DNA of 64,000 nucleotides from Devosia marina (GTDB lineage Bacteria > Pseudomonadota > Alphaproteobacteria > Rhizobiales > Devosiaceae), in contig NZ_WQRF01000001.1 in assembly GCF_009758415.1 (NCBI RefSeq), positions 1,178,001 to 1,242,000 on the forward strand, read 5' to 3'. Both the position numbers and the translations under genes were made by a program. Positions 25,704 through 35,542 of the stretch are shown here, one piece after another; the stretch's first letter is position 1, and each line of letters begins with the position of its first letter. The notes beneath the pieces were generated by a model. That model searched no databases, had not been told where the DNA came from, and was given only the letters and a program-made list of their open reading frames with translations.

Positions 25704-26477
25704 TCATTCCGCGTCGGGCGGGGCGATGCCTGCTTTTTCGTGGGCCGCGGCAACCATGGCGCGAACCTTGTCGGCCGCTTCGGCCAGTCGCGCTTCATCG
25801 GAGGAGCGCAGCACCAGCTCGGTCATTACTCGGTCTTTGCCCATTTGCGGGTAAGAGCCCATCTTCACGTCCGGATATTCAGTCTGCAGCACGCCGAGCG
25901 GACCGCCCAGCGTGCCTTCGCCCACGGCCGCCCGGATGGCGACGGACGAAACCTTCTTTCCGCCCTCGAGCGTGGGCGCCAATGCTTCGAGCATGGACCG
26001 CATGATCACCGGCACCCCGGCCATGACATGCACATTGCCAATGCGGAAGCCCGGCGCGGCGGACACCGAGTTGACGATCAGGTCGGCGCCTTCGGGAATG
26101 CGCGCCATGCGCAAGCGGGCCTCATTGACCTCCGTGCCGGTTTCTTTCCAGCGCGCTTCGAGCATGGCGCGCGCCTGGGCATTGATCGGCAGGGCAACAC
26201 CGAAGGCTTGGGCTATGGCGTCTGCCGTGATGTCGTCATGGGTCGGGCCGATACCGCCGGAAGTAAAGACATAGGTATAGCGGGCGCGCAGGGCGTTGAC
26301 CGCCTCGACAATGGAGTCCATTTCATCCGACACCACCCGCACTTCGGCGAGATCGATACCCAGGTCGGTGCAGAAATCGGCCACCGCGCCGATATTGACG
26401 TCCTTGGTGCGCCCAGAAAGGATCTCATCGCCGATCACGATCATGCCGGCGGTAATACGGGAATCTGACTGGGTCAT
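25704..26477 (-). CDS. CinA-like protein, MoaB/Mog domain only
   Basis: A 257-residue protein with the CinA N-terminal molybdopterin-binding-like fold: [38 protein letters not shown], and later [15 protein letters not shown]. It lacks the C-terminal nicotinamide-nucleotide amidohydrolase (PncC) domain of full CinA, so its activity may be limited to pyrophosphatase or none. Many alphaproteobacteria encode this short version. Start at MTQSDSRI. Divergent from map. Confidence 0.9.
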   Translation of the reverse strand: MTQSDSRITAGMIVIGDEILSGRTKDVNIGAVADFCTDLGIDLAEVRVVSDEMDSIVEAVNALRARYTYVFTSGGIGPTHDDITADAIAQAFGVALPINAQARAMLEARWKETGTEVNEARLRMARIPEGADLIVNSVSAAPGFRIGNVHVMAGVPVIMRSMLEALAPTLEGGKKVSSVAIRAAVGEGTLGGPLGVLQTEYPDVKMGSYPQMGKDRVMTELVLRSSDEARLAEAADKVRAMVAAAHEKAGIAPPDAE

Positions 26478-26594
26478 CGCTGCTTTTTCCTCAAGGCAGT
26501 TGTGGATGCCCCTACGCCTGCGGCAAGTCAACGGTTCACCACCCTTCCCTTCGCCGGATTAAGACCTTATTTTGCCTTTTCAGGAGAGCCACGC

Positions 26595-27428
26595 ATGATC
26601 ACTTATGTCGACGCCACCACCAAAGCCCGCCGCACTGCCGGCGTCATTCCGCTGCATGGCTCGGAAGGCTTTGAGGGCATGCGTCGCGCCGGCGCGCTGA
26701 CGGCGCGGGCGCTGGACGAGCTGACGCCCTTTGTCGAAGCCGGCGTGCCTACCTCGACAATCGACCGCGTTGCCTATGAGTTTGCCCGCGACCATGGCGC
26801 TGTTCCGGCGACTATCTTCTACAAGGGCTATCGGCACTCCGTCTGCACCTCGATCAACCATGTGGTCTGCCACGGCATCCCCGATGAGCGGCCATTGCGC
26901 GAGGGCGACATTGTCAATGTCGACCTTACCCTGGTGCTCGATGGCTGGCATGGGGATTCGAGTCGCATGTATCCGGTGGGCGAAATCTCCCGCAAAGCGG
27001 AGCGGCTGATCGAAATCACCTATGCCGGGCTCGAAGCGGGCATTGCCGCCGCCAGGCCAGGCAACACCACCGGCGATATCGGCGCGGCCATTCAGGCGGT
27101 GGCGGAAGCCGAACGCATGAGCGTGGTGCGCGACTTTGTCGGGCACGGGCTGGGCCGCCTGTTTCATGACGAGCCCAACATCCTGCATTTCGGCACGCCC
27201 GGCTCCGGCGCCGAACTCAAGCCGGGCATGATCTTCACCATCGAACCGATGATCAATCTGGGGCGTCCGCACGTCAAGATTCTCTCCGATGGGTGGACCG
27301 CGGTGACCCGCGACCGGACGCTCTCGGCCCAGTGCGAGCATTCCATCGGCATCACCGAAAACGGCTGCGAAGTCTTCACGCTTTCGCCGGCCGGTCTGTT
27401 CAATCCCCTGGCCAGCCGGAGCGCCTGA
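26595..27428 (+). CDS. map: Type I methionyl aminopeptidase
   Basis: Removes the initiator methionine from new proteins. The 277-residue protein has the full metal set: Asp in NVDLTLVLDGWHGDSSR (two Asp), His in VGHGLGRLFHDEPN, Glu in FTIEPMINLG and Glu in CEHSIGITE; SINHVVCHGIP is the substrate region. Start at MITYVDATT after AGGAGA. Its stop overlaps the radC start by four bases. Confidence 0.97.
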   Translation: MITYVDATTKARRTAGVIPLHGSEGFEGMRRAGALTARALDELTPFVEAGVPTSTIDRVAYEFARDHGAVPATIFYKGYRHSVCTSINHVVCHGIPDERPLREGDIVNVDLTLVLDGWHGDSSRMYPVGEISRKAERLIEITYAGLEAGIAAARPGNTTGDIGAAIQAVAEAERMSVVRDFVGHGLGRLFHDEPNILHFGTPGSGAELKPGMIFTIEPMINLGRPHVKILSDGWTAVTRDRTLSAQCEHSIGITENGCEVFTLSPAGLFNPLASRSA

Positions 27429-28156
27429 TGACTGACCGGCCCGACGAATTCGCCGAGGCCACCCTTCCCGCGCCAGCCGCAGCCAATGACCATGCCGGCC
27501 ATCGCCAGCGCGTCAGAGAACGCTTTCTCAAACTGGGCGGCGACGCCCTCGAGGATTACGAACTGCTTGAGCTGGCACTGCAGCTGGTCATTCCGCGCAA
27601 GGACACCAAGGCGCTCGCCAAGACGCTGCTGCGCGAGTTCGGCTCGTTTTCGGCCGTGTTCAACGCCAGCGAAACCCGGCTTGCCAAAATCAAGGGGCTG
27701 GGCCCCACTTCCATCGCCCATCTCAAGGTGATCCAGGCGGTGGCCGCACGCTTTGGGCGCGACCGCATCGACCACGATATGCCGATCCTCTCGTCCTGGA
27801 ACCAGCTGATTGACTATTGCCGCAGCCAGATGGCATTTCAGTCGATCGAGCAGTTCCGCATTCTGTTTCTCGACAAGAAGAACCGGCTGATTGCCGATGA
27901 GGTGCAACAGACCGGGACGGTTGACCATACGCCGGTCTATCCCCGCGAAGTCATCAAGCGCTCCCTCGAACTCTCGGCCACGGCGCTGATCCTGGTGCAT
28001 AATCACCCCTCGGGCGATCCGGCCCCCTCGTCCGCCGATATTCGCATGACCCGGGAGATCGGGGATATCGCCAAGCCACTGGGCATTGTGTTGCACGACC
28101 ACATCATCATCGGCAAATCGGGCCACGCCTCGCTGCGCAGCCTAAAGCTGATCTGA
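27428..28156 (+). CDS. radC: RadC/JAB-domain protein
   Basis: A 242-residue protein with an N-terminal helix-hairpin-helix-type region (DYELLELALQLVIPRKDTK, IKGLGPTSIAHL) and a C-terminal JAB1/MPN metalloprotease-like domain with HNHPSGDPAPSSAD. The historic link to recombinational repair is disputed. Translationally coupled to map by ATGA, and its 3' end overlaps the convergent GNAT gene by 15 bases. Confidence 0.95.
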   Translation: MTDRPDEFAEATLPAPAAANDHAGHRQRVRERFLKLGGDALEDYELLELALQLVIPRKDTKALAKTLLREFGSFSAVFNASETRLAKIKGLGPTSIAHLKVIQAVAARFGRDRIDHDMPILSSWNQLIDYCRSQMAFQSIEQFRILFLDKKNRLIADEVQQTGTVDHTPVYPREVIKRSLELSATALILVHNHPSGDPAPSSADIRMTREIGDIAKPLGIVLHDHIIIGKSGHASLRSLKLI

Positions 28157-29446
28157 CCGGCTCTTGCCCCGGATGCGTTCGTAGAGCTGATGGGCCGCAC
28201 GGAGCGCCGATTTGACGCTGGCATTGGCCTTGGCCCAGGCGCGCAGGCGCTGGAAATGGCTGTGACCCAGCATCACCAGATGGCCCAGCGGGGTCAGCGG
28301 CACATAGTGCTGCCGCAGGGGTACCTGCTCATTGCACCAATGGCGCTTTTCATCGGTAAAGCCGGCGCCCATGTCGAAGACCGACATGCCCTCGTCGAAC
28401 ACGCTCTGCACTACCCGCAACAGGCACTGCTTGCCCGGTGAGCCGGACTGGATAAGGCTGCAATCACTCATCGACGAGATCAGGCAGAACATACGGTCGC
28501 CAACCACGATGTTATAACGTGCCGCAACGATCTGGCCTTCGAGCCGCAGGACATGGAGCCGCACATCGACGCCTGAATTGGGGTCCAGTGCCGCGTGGTA
28601 GAAGCTGGTGATGTTGTCGCACACGAAGATGTCGCGAATGCCCTGGGCGCGGAACCGGGCGGAACGCTGGGCGAACATGGTGTCGAGCACCGCATGGGCC
28701 TCGGCCAGATCGCAGACCACATCGAAGCCGACTTCGCCCAATGCTGCAAGGCGGTCGCCCTGCTGCCGGTCATGCTTGCGGCGGGAACGGCTGCGCTGTT
28801 CGCGGTCGCAGTGCTCCCAGGAGGAGAACCGGGCACGATAGAGCGTCTCGACTTCAAGGGCCTTGCCCAGTTCGTCGAACAGCCCCTCAGCCTCCCCGAT
28901 CCGGTCGGGCATGGAGCGCAGATAGACCAGATCGGCGCCTTTGAGCGCTCCGATCATGGAGCGCCACAGGGCGGACCGGCCCGATGTGCCCAGCTCTTGG
29001 AGGCGCCGGACGTCGGTCAGCGGGGCGTAGCAGCCGGCATGGGGACCGGGAAACCAGGTGTAGAGGCGCACGCCATGGACGCGCTTTAAGTGCAGCGGCA
29101 GCAGGGCCACCGGAACACCATCGACCTCGCCCACGACATAATGCTGGGCCGAAACCGGGATCTGGCGGTCGGTCACCCAGAGCCGGATGAAGTCGTAGCT
29201 CTGGCCCGGCGATTCAAGGCCCGCGGCGGAAAGGCTGCGCCAGATCGCCTCGACATCCTCGATCCGGTTGGTCACGCGCACCGAAATGCCGACGCGCGCG
29301 CCCATGGCCGCGGCATCGGCCGCGCTGCCCTGGCTCGCAATGTCGTCCATCGCCCGGGCGATGGCTTGGGTGTTCGCGGTCAATCTGCTGCCCTTGGCCA
29401 ATTTCGACGCCAGTCTGTCCCCTGCGGGTAAACTGCGCCTCAACAT
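28142..29446 (-). CDS. FemAB/CelD-like GNAT acyltransferase
   Basis: A 434-residue protein with the long two-part GNAT architecture of CelD/BcsL and FemAB-like transferases. Markers are YDFIRLWVTDRQIP, the FPGPHAGCYAPLT block and the second-half IVAARYNIVVGDRMFCLISS with VFDMGAGFTDEKRHWC. These may acylate cell-envelope or exopolysaccharide components. Later ATGs at 29350 and 29305 are possible starts. Its 3' end overlaps radC. Confidence 0.83.
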   Translation of the reverse strand: MLRRSLPAGDRLASKLAKGSRLTANTQAIARAMDDIASQGSAADAAAMGARVGISVRVTNRIEDVEAIWRSLSAAGLESPGQSYDFIRLWVTDRQIPVSAQHYVVGEVDGVPVALLPLHLKRVHGVRLYTWFPGPHAGCYAPLTDVRRLQELGTSGRSALWRSMIGALKGADLVYLRSMPDRIGEAEGLFDELGKALEVETLYRARFSSWEHCDREQRSRSRRKHDRQQGDRLAALGEVGFDVVCDLAEAHAVLDTMFAQRSARFRAQGIRDIFVCDNITSFYHAALDPNSGVDVRLHVLRLEGQIVAARYNIVVGDRMFCLISSMSDCSLIQSGSPGKQCLLRVVQSVFDEGMSVFDMGAGFTDEKRHWCNEQVPLRQHYVPLTPLGHLVMLGHSHFQRLRAWAKANASVKSALRAAHQLYERIRGKSRSDQL

Positions 29447-29540
29447 GGCCAGAGGGAAACAGGTTCGGCTCTCGATTCCGTGAACAGGGTTAACTCCGGA
29501 CTACGATTCCCTCGGACCCTGGGAAAGATCTCAAGGAAGA

Positions 29541-30281
29541 TCAGCCGAAATTGGCCAGGACCGGAAAGGTCTCCAGGAACCAATAGGAAATGCGGGTGAA
29601 ATTGCCGGTGATGAACAACAGGCCCGTGAATACCAGCAGGCCACCCATGACTTTTTCTACCGTGCCCAGATGCTTCTTGAAGCCATCAAAGAAGGTGAGG
29701 AACGGCCCTACGGCAATGCCGGCGAGGAAGAAGGGAATGCCCAGGCCCAGCGAATAGAGCCCGAGCAGCGAGGCGCCCTCCCAGGCGGTATCGCGGCTGG
29801 CCGCCACCGAAAGGATGGCGGCCAGCACCGGGCCGATGCAGGGGGTCCAGCCAATGGCAAAGGCGAGACCGAGCAGGAACCCGCCCAGGGGACCGGAGGC
29901 CGCGCCGGGACCATTATGGCGCAATTGCCGATCGAGAATGCCAATGCGGAACACGCCCAGGAAATGCAGGCCCATGGCGATGATGACGACGCCCGCGATG
30001 GGCGTGAGGATCGGCAGGAGCTGGCGGAACACCTGGCCAAAGGCGGTGGCGGTGGCGCCAAGGGCAATGAAGACGACGGAAAAGCCGAGTATGAAGAAGA
30101 TCGAGGTCAGAGCGACCCGGCCGGTCAACCGCCCCGGCGAGCCGGACACCGCCTCGGCGCGCAACTGGTCATAGCTCGCCCCGCTCATATAGGTGAGATA
30201 GGGCGGCACCAGGGGCAGCACGCAGGGGCTGAGAAAGCTCAGCACACCGGCGCCGATCACCAAAGGCAGGGAAAATTCCAC
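29541..30281 (-). CDS. ccdA: CcdA-type cytochrome c biogenesis protein
   Basis: A 246-residue inner-membrane protein with six hydrophobic segments and the paired cysteines of the CcdA/DsbD transmembrane electron carrier: SPCVLPLVPPYL in the first segment and GWTPCIGPVLA in the fourth. It would pass reducing power from thioredoxin to periplasmic apocytochrome c or thiol proteins. No other cytochrome c maturation gene is near. Confidence 0.94.
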   Translation of the reverse strand: MEFSLPLVIGAGVLSFLSPCVLPLVPPYLTYMSGASYDQLRAEAVSGSPGRLTGRVALTSIFFILGFSVVFIALGATATAFGQVFRQLLPILTPIAGVVIIAMGLHFLGVFRIGILDRQLRHNGPGAASGPLGGFLLGLAFAIGWTPCIGPVLAAILSVAASRDTAWEGASLLGLYSLGLGIPFFLAGIAVGPFLTFFDGFKKHLGTVEKVMGGLLVFTGLLFITGNFTRISYWFLETFPVLANFG

Positions 30282-30547
30282 GTCTGACGCTCCTTAGTCG
30301 CGCCCCTGTTTAGCGCGGTGCAAGCCAAAGGCAATGAGCCCCTGTGCCGCATCGCGCGGATGTGAGGACGCAACCGGCAGAACGAGCGTTTCTGAGAACA
30401 AGCGCTATCGCAGACATTTTTTGCTCTGCAAACGCCCCCTTGGCACCGACCGGCAGCTTGGTCCTCGGCCGGCCAAAGCTGGCTAAGAGCGTATTCGCAA
30501 AGTGATGAGCACCAGCGTCTCCAGTGCCCTGGCGACGGATACTCCGG

Positions 30548-33463
30548 CTAGGCAGGCGTCCCGATGGACTGCCTGCCATCCAGTAGTTCAGCAACGCGCC
30601 TACCCAGTTCTGCCATGCGGAAGGGTTTTGCGAGCACCACAAGCCCGCTTGCCTGCTCAGGTTTCAGGTCCGCATAGCCAGTGATCATCAAGATGGGCAG
30701 ATCGGGAATAATGTCGCGCAGTTCGTTCGCGAGTTGAGCCCCGGTCATGCGAGGCATCATGTGGTCGGTAACGAGCAGATCGGGGACAACGCCCGAGCGA
30801 ACATGCTCCAGGGCCGCAGCTGCTGAGCCCGCTTCGACAACCTCGTAGCCAAGCTCGATAAGATTGTCCGCCACGCTCATCCGAATAAGAGCCTCGTCGT
30901 CAACAAGGAGCACTTTTTTCGCCTTCTCTGGGAGCGGAACTTCCGCATTCTGAACCGGATCCGGCTTTGTCTGGAAAGGCGCGAACGGCAGCCATATCTC
31001 GGCTGTAGTCCCCTGGCCCTGCACTGAGCGCACGCTCAGAGCACCACCGGACTGTGCGGCCAGGCCATGCACCATCGACAGACCGAGACCAGTGCCCTGC
31101 CCCACTTCCTTGGTAGTAAAAAACGGCTCGATAGCGTGAGAGAGCGTCTCGGCATCCATTCCGGTACCGGTATCAATGACACTGACACGCACGTAATTAC
31201 CGTTCTCCAGGGTGTCATGAGGCGTCTTCGGGGCGACGGTCACCGTATCCACCGAAATGGTCAGCGTGCCACCATCCGGCATTGCGTCACGAGCGTTGAC
31301 GGCCAGATTGAGGATTGCCAGCTCCAGTTGATTTGGATCCACCAAGGCTGCACATCCAGCGTCCTTGGTCTCCAGGCGGAACTCAATCTGCGGGCCCAGA
31401 GTGCGCTCCAGCAGCTCGCGCATCTCCCTGGCCAGCTCGCAGATATCGGTGTCCTTCGGCAACAGGGTCTGGCGGCGGGCGAAGGCCAGGAGGCGCTGGA
31501 CAAGTGTCTTGGCACGATCCGCTGCCTGCAAGGCGCCCGAGATGATCCGATGGGACTTCTCGTCATCACCGTGCCGTCGGCTAAGAATATCAAGACCAGA
31601 CATTATCGGCGTAAGCAGATTGTTGAAATCGTGCGCGACCCCGCCCGTCAGTTGGCCCAGAGTTTCGACCTTCCGTGCCTCGTGCAAGAGAGCCAGCGCG
31701 TTCTCACGCTCGTCGATGGCCTGCTTGACGCGCTCTTCCAGCGAGGCGTTCAACCGCCTCAATTCTTCCCGGCTGGACTCTAGTGCAGCTTCTGCCTCCT
31801 TGCGCGCCGTAATATCCAGCGATGACCCGACGAGGCCGATCACCGTACCATCTGTGTCCCGCCAGGGCGATTTGGTTGATAGCCATATCGCCGGGCTGCC
31901 GTCTGGCCGATGCACCGTCTCTTCGATCTGCCGTAAAACCCCGGATTCCATGACAGCGCGGTCGTTCGCCATCACGGCTTCCCCCTGCGCCGTGTTTTCG
32001 AGAAATTCCGCATCTGTCTTGCCCAGATACTCCTGGGGCGGTTTCCCGATCAATTCGGTCGCGCCGCGATTGGCGACCAGCATGCGCCCCTGTCGATCTT
32101 TGGCGTACACAACACCGGGCACCGCCTCGATGAAGGCAGCGAGCATCGCCGCTGAGCGATCCCGCTCGATCCTCGCTTTTCGCTCCTCCTCGATGTCAAT
32201 GAGAACGCCGGGAAAGCGCTGTGCAGTGCCGTTGGCATCCAGTTCCACCAATCCGTTCGCTTCAACCCAGCGATACTCACCGTCGGTCTGGCGAACTCGA
32301 TATTCGCAGCTATAGGCTCCCCCGCCCTGCAATGCTTTCTCGATTGCATCCGAAACTCTGCCCACGTCCTCCGGATGGATCGACGCAGTCACCATGTCCA
32401 GCGGAAGCCCCTTCCTGCAAAGCTCGGGATCGAGCGCGAACGAACGAGCAAACCGTTCATCGGCGATGAAGCGATCTTCCTGAACCGCCCACACCCAGGT
32501 GCCCACGATTGCCCCGGCATCAAGCGCGAGCCGGACGCGTTCGGCCTCCGAGCGAACACGTTCTTCGCTCTCCTCGAGCCGGGCTCTGGTACGGACCTGC
32601 TCTGTGACCTCGTATCCACCCACGAAGATGCCAGTGACCGCACCAGCATCGTCGCGGATCGGCTCATAGAGAAAATCTACATATCGCTGCTCGGTCTCTC
32701 CAGCCAGAAGGATCGGTGCGGCGTGAGCTGAGAATGCCTCTCCCGTCGCATAGACGTTGTCGAGAAACTCGAAATATCCTTGACCCTCGACCTCCGGAAA
32801 AACTTCTCGGACGGAGAAACCTTCATAGTTCCGGTCGCCCGCGATCTCTCGATATGCGTCATTGACGTATTCAAAGCGATGGTCAGGACCAACCAGCAGC
32901 GCCACGAAACCCGGCATTTGCTTGAGCATAAGCCGCTGGCGTGCCCGTTCGCGCTCGGCTTGGCGCTCCGCCTCGATTTGTCCGGTGATTTCGGTACACG
33001 CGCAAAACAATCCCGCAGTGGTGCCGCGGTCATCCCTGATAGGGGAGTAGAAGAACGAGAAATGAGTTTCCTCAGGATACCCGCGTCGTTGCATGACGAG
33101 CATGATGTCGTCCATCTGAACGGGCTCCCCCGAGTATGTTCGCTCTACGATCGGGCTGAGATCCGCTCGAATCTCGTGCCACACCTCCAAGAAATCACCG
33201 CCAAGTGCATCGGGGTGCTTGTCGGCCAGGATCTGCGCATACTGCTCATTGTATATAAGGGTTCGCGACGGACCCCAGGCCACGAACATGGGCTGACTTG
33301 AGCTCAACATCACCGAAACCAATGTCTTGAGCGATTCTGGCCATCCTTCCGGCGCACCGATCGGGCTACTGGCCCAGTCATGGTCACGGATTAGCGCACC
33401 CGTGGCGCCACCACCGCTCAGAAACGACAGGGTAGTCTCGCGGTTTACGGAACTCTCGTTCAT
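30548..33463 (-). CDS. Hybrid sensor histidine kinase with four PAS domains and a receiver
   Basis: A 971-residue soluble kinase. Four PAS-type blocks span about residues 45-550, the first being an unusual PAS near WASSPIGAPEGWPESL. The HisKA phosphorylation site is in GGVAHDFNNLLTP, the ATPase has LAVNARDAMPDG, VIDTGTGMD and GTGLGLSMVHGL, and the receiver (about 850-960) has LLVDDEAL with the phosphoacceptor VTDHMMPRMTG. No transmembrane segment is visible, so it senses cytoplasmic signals, perhaps light or redox. No cognate response regulator gene is adjacent. Base composition looks a little lower than its neighbours. Confidence 0.94.
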   Translation of the reverse strand: MNESSVNRETTLSFLSGGGATGALIRDHDWASSPIGAPEGWPESLKTLVSVMLSSSQPMFVAWGPSRTLIYNEQYAQILADKHPDALGGDFLEVWHEIRADLSPIVERTYSGEPVQMDDIMLVMQRRGYPEETHFSFFYSPIRDDRGTTAGLFCACTEITGQIEAERQAERERARQRLMLKQMPGFVALLVGPDHRFEYVNDAYREIAGDRNYEGFSVREVFPEVEGQGYFEFLDNVYATGEAFSAHAAPILLAGETEQRYVDFLYEPIRDDAGAVTGIFVGGYEVTEQVRTRARLEESEERVRSEAERVRLALDAGAIVGTWVWAVQEDRFIADERFARSFALDPELCRKGLPLDMVTASIHPEDVGRVSDAIEKALQGGGAYSCEYRVRQTDGEYRWVEANGLVELDANGTAQRFPGVLIDIEEERKARIERDRSAAMLAAFIEAVPGVVYAKDRQGRMLVANRGATELIGKPPQEYLGKTDAEFLENTAQGEAVMANDRAVMESGVLRQIEETVHRPDGSPAIWLSTKSPWRDTDGTVIGLVGSSLDITARKEAEAALESSREELRRLNASLEERVKQAIDERENALALLHEARKVETLGQLTGGVAHDFNNLLTPIMSGLDILSRRHGDDEKSHRIISGALQAADRAKTLVQRLLAFARRQTLLPKDTDICELAREMRELLERTLGPQIEFRLETKDAGCAALVDPNQLELAILNLAVNARDAMPDGGTLTISVDTVTVAPKTPHDTLENGNYVRVSVIDTGTGMDAETLSHAIEPFFTTKEVGQGTGLGLSMVHGLAAQSGGALSVRSVQGQGTTAEIWLPFAPFQTKPDPVQNAEVPLPEKAKKVLLVDDEALIRMSVADNLIELGYEVVEAGSAAAALEHVRSGVVPDLLVTDHMMPRMTGAQLANELRDIIPDLPILMITGYADLKPEQASGLVVLAKPFRMAELGRRVAELLDGRQSIGTPA

Positions 33464-34027
33464 TATTCTTCTTTTGCTTCCGTGGCTTGGCCACGCGTTA
33501 CGCTTGTATATGTCAGAAACTTGTTGGCCATCGTCACGCCACGCAAAGCGTTGGCGTTCCTGCCCTCTGCTCGCAGGGGCTGACTATCATAGGATGGCAA
33601 GTATGGGTCTGATCGCAGAGGAGACCGCCAGAAGCGTGTCGGCGCATGCGGTAACGCGGCGGATGCGGAAGCCAAATACGCGTAAATGCATGTTCGTCAG
33701 GACACCCTTTTTGCCGATCAATCGTGAAATTTGCCGCTTCCAAGCCAATTGCCGCAGACCTTGATCAGGCCCAGAACGAAGCTGAGCGACTGCCAGTTCC
33801 ATCGGCCTTAAAATATTTCAAGAGAGCGTCCTGCCTTGACTTCACCCCAATTGAGGTAGATGGTGCGTGCACACGTTTCTGCCCACTGTTGGCGAACTTG
33901 GCCTGCCGGCCTAGCCGGTTGCTTGGCTTTCCTTCCGAAATGCAAACGTTCTTAGGCTCCTGTTGCGTCGTGCACGGGAGAAACCTGCTCGTTTGCTTCG
34001 CTTCGAGCCAAACTGAAAGGCGCCAAC
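33464..34027. other. 564-base gap upstream of the cold-shock gene, no gene seen
   Basis: The gap is lower in GC than its surroundings. Open frames exist on both strands, such as 33724-34056 on the plus strand, but none looks like a protein. The 3' part, just before the cold-shock gene, likely holds its promoter and long leader, a feature seen in other cold-shock genes; the sequence alone does not prove it. Confidence 0.45.
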
Positions 34028-34234
34028 ATGATCAACGGCACCGTAAAATTCTATAACGCGACCAAGGGCTTCGGCTTCATCACCCCCGACACCGGTGGCA
34101 AGGATGCCTTCGTGCACGTCTCGGCTATCGAGCGCGCTGGCCTGTCGACCCTGGCCGATGGCCAGAAGGTCTCCTACGACCTCGAAAACGGTCGTGACGG
34201 CCGCGAATCCGCGATCAATATCGCTCTGGCCTAA
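34028..34234 (+). CDS. Cold-shock protein
   Basis: A 68-residue single-domain nucleic-acid chaperone. The RNA-binding motifs KGFGFITPD and [10 protein letters not shown] are intact. Such proteins melt RNA structure at low temperature or under stress. A strong terminator follows at 34246-34273, and a long upstream gap may carry a temperature-responsive leader. Confidence 0.97.
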   Translation: MINGTVKFYNATKGFGFITPDTGGKDAFVHVSAIERAGLSTLADGQKVSYDLENGRDGRESAINIALA

Positions 34235-34245
34235 AGCCGGATCCG

Positions 34246-34273
34246 TGGGGGCTCCCTCGGGCGCCCCCATTTT
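34246..34273 (+). terminator. Rho-independent terminator after the cold-shock gene
   Basis: A GC-rich stem TGGGGGC/GCCCCCA (34246-34252 and 34263-34269) is followed by TTTTC, starting 12 bases after the cold-shock stop codon. Confidence 0.75.
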
Positions 34274-34293
34274 CACGCTTACAAGGAGCGCAC

Positions 34294-34548
34294 ATGCCGC
34301 ACCGCTATAAAGTCGGTCAAATGCTGGAATTGCGTTCGGCGCCCCGGCACAGCAACCGCCCTGCCGGCCCCTGCGAGGTGATGAGCTGCCTGCCGCATGA
34401 CAAGGGTCCGGTGCTGTACCGGGTCAAATCCTGGGGCGAAAGCAATGAACGCGTGGTCGAGGAAATCGACCTCTCGCCCAGCTCGGTCGTCAAGACCGTG
34501 TTCGAAGACAGTGAAAGTGTCTTCACCATCGCCGTCAACAAGCGGTGA
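34294..34548 (+). CDS. Small basic protein of unknown function
   Basis: An 84-residue soluble protein, MPHRYKVGQMLELRS at the start and YRVKSWGESNERVVEEIDL in the middle. It has no family I can name. It is placed between the cold-shock gene and two small paralogous proteins; its stop overlaps the next start by four bases (ATGA-type), so they are probably one transcript. Confidence 0.66.
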   Translation: MPHRYKVGQMLELRSAPRHSNRPAGPCEVMSCLPHDKGPVLYRVKSWGESNERVVEEIDLSPSSVVKTVFEDSESVFTIAVNKR

Positions 34549-34793
34549 ATGCGGGCCTCGACTGGGCCGAACCTGCAGAACTCTACGCGGTGCTTGGCGC
34601 ATTTCATGCGCGCAACGCGCAATATTTCAGATTTTCCTCTGCCGCAGAAGCGATCCGCTTCGCCATCGAGGACATGCCTGCCGCAGCATTGCGCGGCATG
34701 GCCGTGGAAAGCGGCGACAACCGATATGAGGGGCAACAGATCCGCGCGCTTTATGACGCGCAGGATTATCCCCTCGAGCGCGCAAAGCGCTGA
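34545..34793 (+). CDS. Small protein of unknown function, first of two paralogs
   Basis: An 82-residue protein sharing with the next gene the pattern F[R/N]SAA[E/K]AIRFA[I/M]E and NRY...QIR.L. The first form is complete (YFRFSSAAEAIRFAIED, NRYEGQQIRALYD). I know of no function. Its start overlaps the previous gene's stop. Confidence 0.66.
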   Translation: MNAGLDWAEPAELYAVLGAFHARNAQYFRFSSAAEAIRFAIEDMPAAALRGMAVESGDNRYEGQQIRALYDAQDYPLERAKR

Positions 34794-34827
34794 GACCCCG
34801 GCCAAGGGCCGGTAGAAAGACAGATTA

Positions 34828-35079
34828 ATGAACATCGATATGCTGAATATGCCGGGGCAGCTTTTCCTCGGCACCAGTGCTGAATCAGCACGCGCCGCAG
34901 GCGCCAGGCGCTTCAACTCGGCCGCCAAAGCCATCCGCTTTGCCATGGAACAGGCCGCGCCTGTCAGCCTGCATGGCGCGCAATTGTGTGTGGGAAACCG
35001 CCGCTATGGCTCGCGCCAGATTCGCAATCTGCATCGGCAATTGGCCGATATCGGCCAGGCCCGGGGGCCCGGCCGGTAG
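34828..35079 (+). CDS. Small protein of unknown function, second of two paralogs
   Basis: An 83-residue protein whose core (RRFNSAAKAIRFAMEQ, NRRYGSRQIRNLHRQ) matches the preceding gene at the same spacing, although the ends differ. A ribosome-like site AAAGACAG lies before the ATG. The 34-base gap suggests the three small genes form a unit. Confidence 0.66.
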   Translation: MNIDMLNMPGQLFLGTSAESARAAGARRFNSAAKAIRFAMEQAAPVSLHGAQLCVGNRRYGSRQIRNLHRQLADIGQARGPGR

Positions 35080-35085
35080 GGCGTA

Positions 35086-35352
35086 TCAGTTCCGCGCCGG
35101 CGCTGCGCCAGGGCGGCCGGTGGGACGCGCCGGACGCTTGGGGCCGGCAATCAAACCTTCACGAATAGCCTGCTTGCGCGCCAGCTTGCGGCTGCGGCGG
35201 ATCGCTTCGGCCTTCTTGCGCACACGGGCTTCGGAGGGCTTCTCGAAATATTTCCGGAGCTTCATCTCACGGAACACACCTTCGCGCTGAAGACGCTTCT
35301 TGAGCACGCGAAGGGCCTGATCGACATTGTTGTCGCGGACTTGAACCTGCAA
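35086..35352 (-). CDS. rpsU: 30S ribosomal protein S21
   Basis: An 88-residue ribosomal protein: [20 protein letters not shown] and [16 protein letters not shown], with a basic tail ending in a proline/arginine-rich stretch. Family members begin with MQV, and here the codon at that position is TTG (35352), preceded by AGGAAAG; no ATG is available close by. S21 is used near the 3' end of 16S rRNA in initiation. Confidence 0.93.
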   Translation of the reverse strand: MQVQVRDNNVDQALRVLKKRLQREGVFREMKLRKYFEKPSEARVRKKAEAIRRSRKLARKQAIREGLIAGPKRPARPTGRPGAAPARN

Positions 35353-35542
35353 AAACTTTCCTAACTTTAGGTTGGCCTCACCAGATATGGGTGGGAATGG
35401 ATGGCCGCTCGGCGATCCGGGGCTTGGGTTATCACCATTTGCCCGGATGACCAAATCGGCATGTGGACAGCGCCCCTGCCCTTGCCCAAAACCCATCTGC
35501 GCGCTAGAGCAGCCGCTATTCCCCCCTCCGGCCGAGGTGCCC

